This document shows, piece by piece, positions 59,955 to 64,000 of a stretch of 64,000 nt of DNA (position 1 is the first letter of the stretch; the number at the start of each line of letters is the position of its first letter). The stretch comes from JARRQJ01 sp963761035. GTDB taxonomy: Bacteria; Pseudomonadota; Gammaproteobacteria; DRLM01. The translations under genes were made by a program, and so were the position numbers. The DNA lies in the NCBI GenBank assembly GCA_963761035.1, contig CAVXFH010000002.1, positions 744,001 to 808,000 on the forward strand. Reading direction: 5' to 3'. The notes beneath the pieces were generated by a model, which was given only the letters and a program-made list of their open reading frames with translations, made no database searches and was not told where the DNA came from.

Positions 59955-60140
59955 CTAAGGATAATAAGACAGCACCACGCCAATGGCTGTAATGGCCAGC
60001 AATCCCGTGATGACGGCGGCGATTTTGTATCGCTTCAAATTGGTTTTAAAAGGATACGCCGCAGCGCCGGCGGCCATCGGCAGGAGCATTGCGCAGGTAA
60101 AGATTACATTTCTAGCAAGCGGAGTTATGGGGGCCGCCAT
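59955..60140 (-). CDS. Small two-span membrane protein, unknown function
   Basis: 61 residues from MAAPITPLARNVIFTCAMLL, with GAGGG 8 bases upstream. Two hydrophobic segments (about residues 10-29 and 42-58) are linked by a short polar KTNLKRYK loop. No family was recognised. Converges with hrpB and ends 56 bases from it. The good ribosome-binding site and regular two-span layout favour a real gene, but evidence is modest. Confidence 0.55.
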   Translation of the reverse strand: MAAPITPLARNVIFTCAMLLPMAAGAAAYPFKTNLKRYKIAAVITGLLAITAIGVVLSYYP

Positions 60141-60418
60141 AAAATATCCCTCAAAAATGTATTCCCAATAGCAGCATACTGCATAATGGCTCAGATTTGA
60201 AGTAAATCGCCATTTATATTGCGCATACAACCATCATTGGACTAACGCGAATCGCCTGCGGCGATGTTGAATTGAACCGCGGGCTCGTCCTCAAACACGA
60301 AATCTTTTTTTGATTAGCCAAAGAGAAAAGGATTCAAAAGAAAGGCCCACGAAGCCGACGCTTCACTGCGCGGAGACCCTGCGCTTCTAGGGACTACGGG
60401 CACCACGCCTCGAACCAA

Positions 60419-60511
60419 GTAGCCTGGGTTGAGCGTTTTATGCGAAACCCAGGGCCGAATAACCACCATCACCACCAATCCCGGGTTTCGCTCCCGCACA
60501 ACCCAGGCTAC
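60419..60511. repeat. Nested inverted-repeat element
   Basis: Outer arms GTAGCCTGGGTT and AACCCAGGCTAC are perfect over 12 bases; inner arms GCGAAACCCAGGG and CCCGGGTTTCGC match with one inserted base. The middle is CCACCATCACCACC. This is a common bacterial intergenic repeat pattern. Confidence 0.75.
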
Positions 60512-60697
60512 TGACAAATTAATGATAGGGTCTTGAAGCTACCCCTCTTGGGGTCCCCGTCGGTGCCGCCGAGCACCGCAGACATTTTGGGGAGAAGCGC
60601 GCGGCTGTCTGAGCGCAGCGAGTTCCGCGCGCGCCCAAAAGGGCGAGGAGCGCAGGGAAGTCCGAAGGACCAAACCGTCGGGGCGGCCTTTTCTTTG

Positions 60698-60731
60698 GTG
60701 ACTTTTATTTGGCCGCGCAAAAGAAAGTCAC
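60698..60731. repeat. Hairpin element GTGACTTT/AAAGTCAC
   Basis: GTGACTTTTATTTG-GCCGCG-CAAAAGAAAGTCAC: 14-base arms with two mismatches and a 6-base loop. The surrounding sequence (GGGCGAGGAGCGCAG and CCGAAGGACC upstream) also has repeat character. Confidence 0.65.
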
Positions 60732-60846
60732 TCGCAAGCGGCGCGAAATGCCGCCCAAATCAAACCGTCCCTAAAGGGACTCAATATCAATCATCCAATC
60801 CCATCCACCACACGGCAAACTCGTGCGCACAGAGCACCCTACCTGG

Positions 60847-61059
60847 CTATGTTGAAGAGCCTGTAACCCATTTCCAAAAAATTAGACCGACCACGCCGAC
60901 AATTTCAACAACCGCCAGAATTACCCACATAGATAAAAGCAACAAAACTTTAGCAGTGGCATTATGACCAGGTAATTTTCCTAATCGACGTTTTTCAAAT
61001 TTCCAAGCGACAAAGAAACTTAACGAAAGAAATGCGGTTATCGCCAAGAAGATAGTCAT
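60847..61059 (-). CDS. Small two-span membrane protein, unknown function
   Basis: 70 residues from MTIFLAITAFLSLSFFVAWK. Two hydrophobic segments (about residues 2-18 and 38-62) flank a basic loop FEKRRLGKLPGHNATAKVLL, giving a clean topology. A TTG two codons earlier is possible. No strong Shine-Dalgarno sequence. Unrecognised family; upstream of ilvD's end and read in the same direction. Confidence 0.5.
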   Translation of the reverse strand: MTIFLAITAFLSLSFFVAWKFEKRRLGKLPGHNATAKVLLLLSMWVILAVVEIVGVVGLIFWKWVTGSST

Positions 61060-61110
61060 AGCCAATCAAGGCGCACTGTGCGCACACAAGATTCCTCGCA
61101 ACTAGACTCG

Positions 61111-62964
61111 TCACTTCTTTTCAAGCTGACTCACATCCCTAACCGCCCCCCGCGCCGCGCTGGTCGTCATCGCCGCATAGGCCCGCAACGCCGCCGATAC
61201 CACACGCTGCCGATTCTCCGGCTTCCACGCCCTCGCGCCCTTCGCCTCCATCGCCGCACGGCGACCTGCCAAGGTCTTAGCGTCGACCGCAAGATTGATG
61301 CTGCGTTTATGGATGTCGATCTCAATGATGTCGCCCTCTTCGATCAGACCGATGGCGCCGCCCTCCGCGGCCTCCGGCGAGACATGACCGATGGACAGGC
61401 CCGAGGTGCCGCCGGAGAAGCGGCCGTCGGTAACCAGGGCGCATTGCTTGCCCAGGCCCTTGGATTTGAGATAGCTGGTGGGATAGAGCATCTCCTGCAT
61501 GCCGGGTCCACCGCGCGGTCCTTCGTAGCGGATGATCACCACGTCGCCGGGTTTGATCCGGTCGTGGAGGATGCCGTCCACCGCGGCCTCCTGGCTCTCG
61601 AAGATACGCGCCGGACCGGAGAAGCTGAGGATGCCGGCATCCACGCCGGCGGTCTTGACGATGCAGCCGTCAAGGGCGATGTTGCCGTGCAATACCGCGA
61701 GGCCGCCCTCTTCGCTGTAGGCGTGTTCATAATCGCGGATACAGCCCTTTTCCCTGTCAGTATCGAGCTTGTCGTAGCGGCGGTTCTGGCTGAAGGCCTC
61801 GGTGGTGGGCACGCCGCCGGGCGCGGCGCAGTAGAACTCGCGCACTTCATCGCGCTGCGTATCCACCACATCCCAATGCTTCAAAGCGTCGCCCAGGGTG
61901 CGGCTGTGTACCGTGGGCAGTTCGCGGTGGATCAGTCCGGCGCGATCCAGTTCGGCCAGGATGCCGATCACGCCACCGGCGCGGTGCACGTCTTCCATGT
62001 GATATTGCTGCGAGCTGGGCGCGACCTTGCACAGGTGGCGCACCTGGCGCGACAGGCGGTCCATGTCCTTCATGGTGAAGTCGATGCCCGCCTCCTGCGC
62101 CGCGGCCAGCAGGTGCAGCACGGTGTTAGTGGAACCGCCCATGGCGATGTCCAGGGCCATGGCATTTTCGAAAGCATCAAAACTCGCGATACGGCGCGGC
62201 AGCACCGTGGCATCCTCTTGTTCATAATAACGGCGCGTGATATCGACAATGAGCCTGCCGGCCTTGAGGAAGAGCTGTTTGCGGTCGGCATGAGTGGCGA
62301 GCAGGCTGCCGTTGCCGGGCAGGGATAGGCCCAGGGCCTCGGTGAGGCAGTTCATGGAATTGGCGGTGAACATTCCGGAACAGGAACCGCAGGTGGGACA
62401 GGCGGAACGCTCCATGGCGCTCACGTCTTCGTCGCTCAGCTTGTCGTCGGCGGCGGCTACCATGGCGTCCACCAGGTCGACGTGCAAAGTCTTGCCGCCC
62501 AACCGCACTTTGCCCGCCTCCATAGGCCCGCCCGAGACGAATACCGTTGGGATGTTGAGACGCAGCGCGGCATTGAGCATGCCGGGGGTGATCTTGTCGC
62601 AATTGGAGATGCACACCAGGGCGTCGGCGCAGTGGGCGTTGACCATATATTCCACCGCGTCGGCGATCAGTTCGCGGGACGGCAGGCTGTACAGCATGCC
62701 GCCGTGGCCCATGGCGATGCCGTCGTCCACGGCGATGGTGTTGAACTCCTTGGCCACGCCGCCTGACCGCTCGATCTCGCGGGCCACCAGTTGGCCCATG
62801 TCCTTGAGATGCACATGGCCGGGCACGAACTGGGTGAAGGAGTTGGCGACGGCGATGATGGGCTTGCCGAAGTCGTCATTCTTCATGCCGGTGGCGCGCC
62901 ACAGGGCGCGGGCGCCGGCCATGTTGCGGCCGTGGGTGGTGGTGCGGGAGCGGTACTGGGGCAT
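61111..62964 (-). CDS. ilvD: Dihydroxy-acid dehydratase
   Basis: 617 residues. It dehydrates dihydroxy-isovalerate and dihydroxy-methylvalerate in branched-chain amino-acid synthesis using an iron-sulfur cluster. The cysteines CISNCDKITPGML (Cys122) and CPTCGSCSGMFTANSMNCL (Cys192/195) are present, as is the Mg site (DDGIAMGHGGM) and C-terminal TDGRFSGGTSGLSIGHVSPE. Sequence is of the E. coli type, with VPGHVHL rather than a cysteine at position about 49. It works upstream of leuA in the leucine route, though the genes are unlinked here. Confidence 0.98.
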   Translation of the reverse strand: MPQYRSRTTTHGRNMAGARALWRATGMKNDDFGKPIIAVANSFTQFVPGHVHLKDMGQLVAREIERSGGVAKEFNTIAVDDGIAMGHGGMLYSLPSRELIADAVEYMVNAHCADALVCISNCDKITPGMLNAALRLNIPTVFVSGGPMEAGKVRLGGKTLHVDLVDAMVAAADDKLSDEDVSAMERSACPTCGSCSGMFTANSMNCLTEALGLSLPGNGSLLATHADRKQLFLKAGRLIVDITRRYYEQEDATVLPRRIASFDAFENAMALDIAMGGSTNTVLHLLAAAQEAGIDFTMKDMDRLSRQVRHLCKVAPSSQQYHMEDVHRAGGVIGILAELDRAGLIHRELPTVHSRTLGDALKHWDVVDTQRDEVREFYCAAPGGVPTTEAFSQNRRYDKLDTDREKGCIRDYEHAYSEEGGLAVLHGNIALDGCIVKTAGVDAGILSFSGPARIFESQEAAVDGILHDRIKPGDVVIIRYEGPRGGPGMQEMLYPTSYLKSKGLGKQCALVTDGRFSGGTSGLSIGHVSPEAAEGGAIGLIEEGDIIEIDIHKRSINLAVDAKTLAGRRAAMEAKGARAWKPENRQRVVSAALRAYAAMTTSAARGAVRDVSQLEKK

Positions 62965-63060
62965 GGGGTTCTCGATGTCGATGCAAACCGAAGGATAACG
63001 ATAGCAAAAGCAGGCGGGGAACGCACTCCGCCCGCCGCTAACTGAGCGCCAATTTCCAGA

Positions 63061-63234
63061 TTATTCGACCGGTTTCCTTTGCGGCGCGGCTCCGGCTTTC
63101 TTCTTTTTGATCCGCCGCTTGAGCAGAAAATAAAAGATGAATATCGCCAAGACGGAGACCACCGATAATATCTCCATAAATACCAGCAATCCGCTCATGT
63201 GGCCGTGGATTCCGGTTTCAGATGCTGCCCCCAT
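63061..63234 (-). CDS. Short single-span membrane protein, unknown function
   Basis: 57 residues from MGAASETGIHGHMSGLLVFM, with GGAGGGGG upstream; a later ATG at MSGLL is possible. One hydrophobic segment (about residues 13-35) is followed by a strongly basic LKRRIKKKKAGAAPQRKP tail, consistent with an N-out, C-in anchor. No family recognised. Lies between ilvD and the divergent adenylate-forming gene. Confidence 0.5.
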   Translation of the reverse strand: MGAASETGIHGHMSGLLVFMEILSVVSVLAIFIFYFLLKRRIKKKKAGAAPQRKPVE

Positions 63235-63358
63235 TTGTGTATCCCCCCTCCGCTCCGTTGCCCAATGGTAGCGGGCTTTATCGGCTGAAGAAAGCCGGAC
63301 ACTCATCGCCGCGCGGATCCTCTGTTAAAGTAGTTCCTTCATCAATCCAGGGGAAATC

Positions 63359-64000
63359 ATGTCCGGCCGTACCGAACAAATCCTGACCGCCTGGCAACGC
63401 TTTTTCGGCACGCCGCTGGAGGAACGTCTTGCCCGGCATCGCTACACCGGCGGCGAGGCGCCGCTCCTGGCACTATTCCGTTCCGCCGTGGCGGAGGTTC
63501 CCGCCTACCGCGCCTTTGTGGAAAGCCACGGCATCGCGCCCGGCGACGTGAAGACCCTCGCCGATTATCAAGACCTGCCTTTGATGACCAAAGCGAATTA
63601 CATGCGCACCTATCCGCTGGCGCAGCGTTGCCGCGGCGGCGACCTGGCGGGTTGCGACATGCTGGCGATGTCCTCCGGGTCCACCGGTACGCCCATGGTG
63701 TGGCCGCGCACCGTGATCAATGAATTGGATATCGCCTTCCGTTTCGAACAAATCTTTCATGTCTTTCGCGCCGTTGAGCGTTCCACCCTGGCGGTGGTGT
63801 GCTTTGCCATGGGCTCCTGGGTGGGCGGCATGTTCACCGCGGCCTGTTGCCGTCACCTCGCCGCCAAGGGCTATGCCATCACCGTGGCGACGCCGGGCAA
63901 CAAGAAGGACGAGATCTACCGTGTCATACAGGAACTGGGGCCGCACTATGAACAGGTGGTTCTGCTGGGCTATCCGCCGTTCATCAAGGACGTCATCGAC
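63359..64000 (+). CDS. PaaK/CapK-like adenylate-forming enzyme, 5' part (runs off the window)
   Basis: Open from ATG, with GGGGAAA just upstream, to the window end: 214 residues. MSGRTEQILTAWQRFFGTPL opens it; LFRSAVAEVPAYRAFVESHG and LADYQDLPLMTKANYM match the N-terminal helices of phenylacetate-CoA ligase/CapK-type proteins, and SSGSTGTPMVWPRT near 104-117 is the ATP-binding P-loop of ANL enzymes. It should adenylate a carboxylic acid. The substrate and the C-terminal domain cannot be seen. Confidence 0.85.
   Translation, partial: MSGRTEQILTAWQRFFGTPLEERLARHRYTGGEAPLLALFRSAVAEVPAYRAFVESHGIAPGDVKTLADYQDLPLMTKANYMRTYPLAQRCRGGDLAGCDMLAMSSGSTGTPMVWPRTVINELDIAFRFEQIFHVFRAVERSTLAVVCFAMGSWVGGMFTAACCRHLAAKGYAITVATPGNKKDEIYRVIQELGPHYEQVVLLGYPPFIKDVID

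Larger units (their letters stand above)
60241..60846. other. Repeat-rich intergenic region without a convincing gene
   Basis: About 600 bases. It holds two palindromic elements (60419-60511 and 60698-60731). A reverse-strand open frame over 60508-60720 translates repeat-type DNA and is not accepted as a gene. No promoter or tRNA was recognised. Confidence 0.6.

Noticed and set aside
60508..60720. 70-codon reverse-strand frame containing FGLPCAPRPFGRARNSL
   Set aside because: It translates a dispersed repeat; similar spurious proteins are common in bacterial annotations. No start signal.

Overview
The window looks like a chromosomal segment of a gammaproteobacterium with moderately high GC. 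The evidence is synteny: dapA-bamC beside purC/purL, bcp-phoH, tRNA(Tyr)-tRNA(Gly)-tRNA(Thr)-tuf-tRNA(Trp)-secE-nusG, rplKAJL-rpoBC, and the str, S10, spc and alpha operons in canonical order. A HypX-containing hydrogenase maturation cluster and a two-domain APS kinase with an ATP-sulfurylase-like half resemble genes known from chemolithotrophic or sulfur-oxidising lineages (for example Thiobacillus denitrificans). The genus cannot be fixed from the sequence alone.

Layout. 1-4.6 kb, minus strand: the start of a 3-methyladenine DNA glycosylase I-like gene, cut by the window edge, then hypC-hypD-hypE-hypX, tightly overlapped. 4.85-5.6 kb: a wrecked IS91-type transposase. 5.8-8.1 kb: an Lrp/AsnC regulator divergent from a long-form leuA, with two palindromes between them. 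8.8-9.3 kb: a small isoprenylcysteine-methyltransferase-like membrane protein. 9.6-17.1 kb, minus: dapA-bamC-MBL hydrolase-purC-purL. 17.3-19.3 kb, plus: bcp-phoH. 19.4-21.6 kb, minus: a SAM-hydroxide adenosyltransferase family gene, a small unknown and a PerM/AI-2E family permease.

21.6-54.4 kb is one co-oriented minus-strand block of about 33 kb, read from high to low coordinates: three tRNAs, tuf, tRNA-Trp, secE, nusG, rplK, rplA, rplJ, rplL, rpoB, rpoC, rpsL, rpsG, fusA, tuf, rpsJ through rpmC, rpsQ through secY-rpmJ, and rpsM-rpsK-rpsD-rpoA-rplQ. It ends at a clear intrinsic terminator. Strong sigma70-type promoters are visible before tRNA-Tyr and before rpsL. A recognisable L10 leader precedes rplJ, and a long imperfect stem precedes rpsL. 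The two tuf coding sequences appear identical from stop codon to second codon and differ only in start codon (GTG versus ATG).

54.4-64 kb: the two-domain APS kinase (minus), galE and hrpB (plus), a stretch rich in palindromic repeats with two small membrane-protein ORFs, ilvD and a short membrane ORF (minus), and the 5' part of a PaaK/CapK-like adenylate-forming enzyme (plus) that runs off the window.

The main non-gene signal is the load of short dispersed palindromic elements. A CCCTCTCCC/GGGAGAGGG family sits in many spacers of the ribosomal operons and once, in frame, inside hrpB. A second ACGAG/ACTCG family lies around the rplJ-rpoB and tuf-secE region. A MITE-like inverted repeat separates rpoB from rpoC, and three consecutive perfect hairpins separate rplP from rpsC. 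I found no CRISPR array, prophage, toxin-antitoxin pair or defence island. The best candidates for something undescribed are the rpsL leader, the triple hairpin, the insertions in hrpB and the apparently dead ATP-sulfurylase domain.
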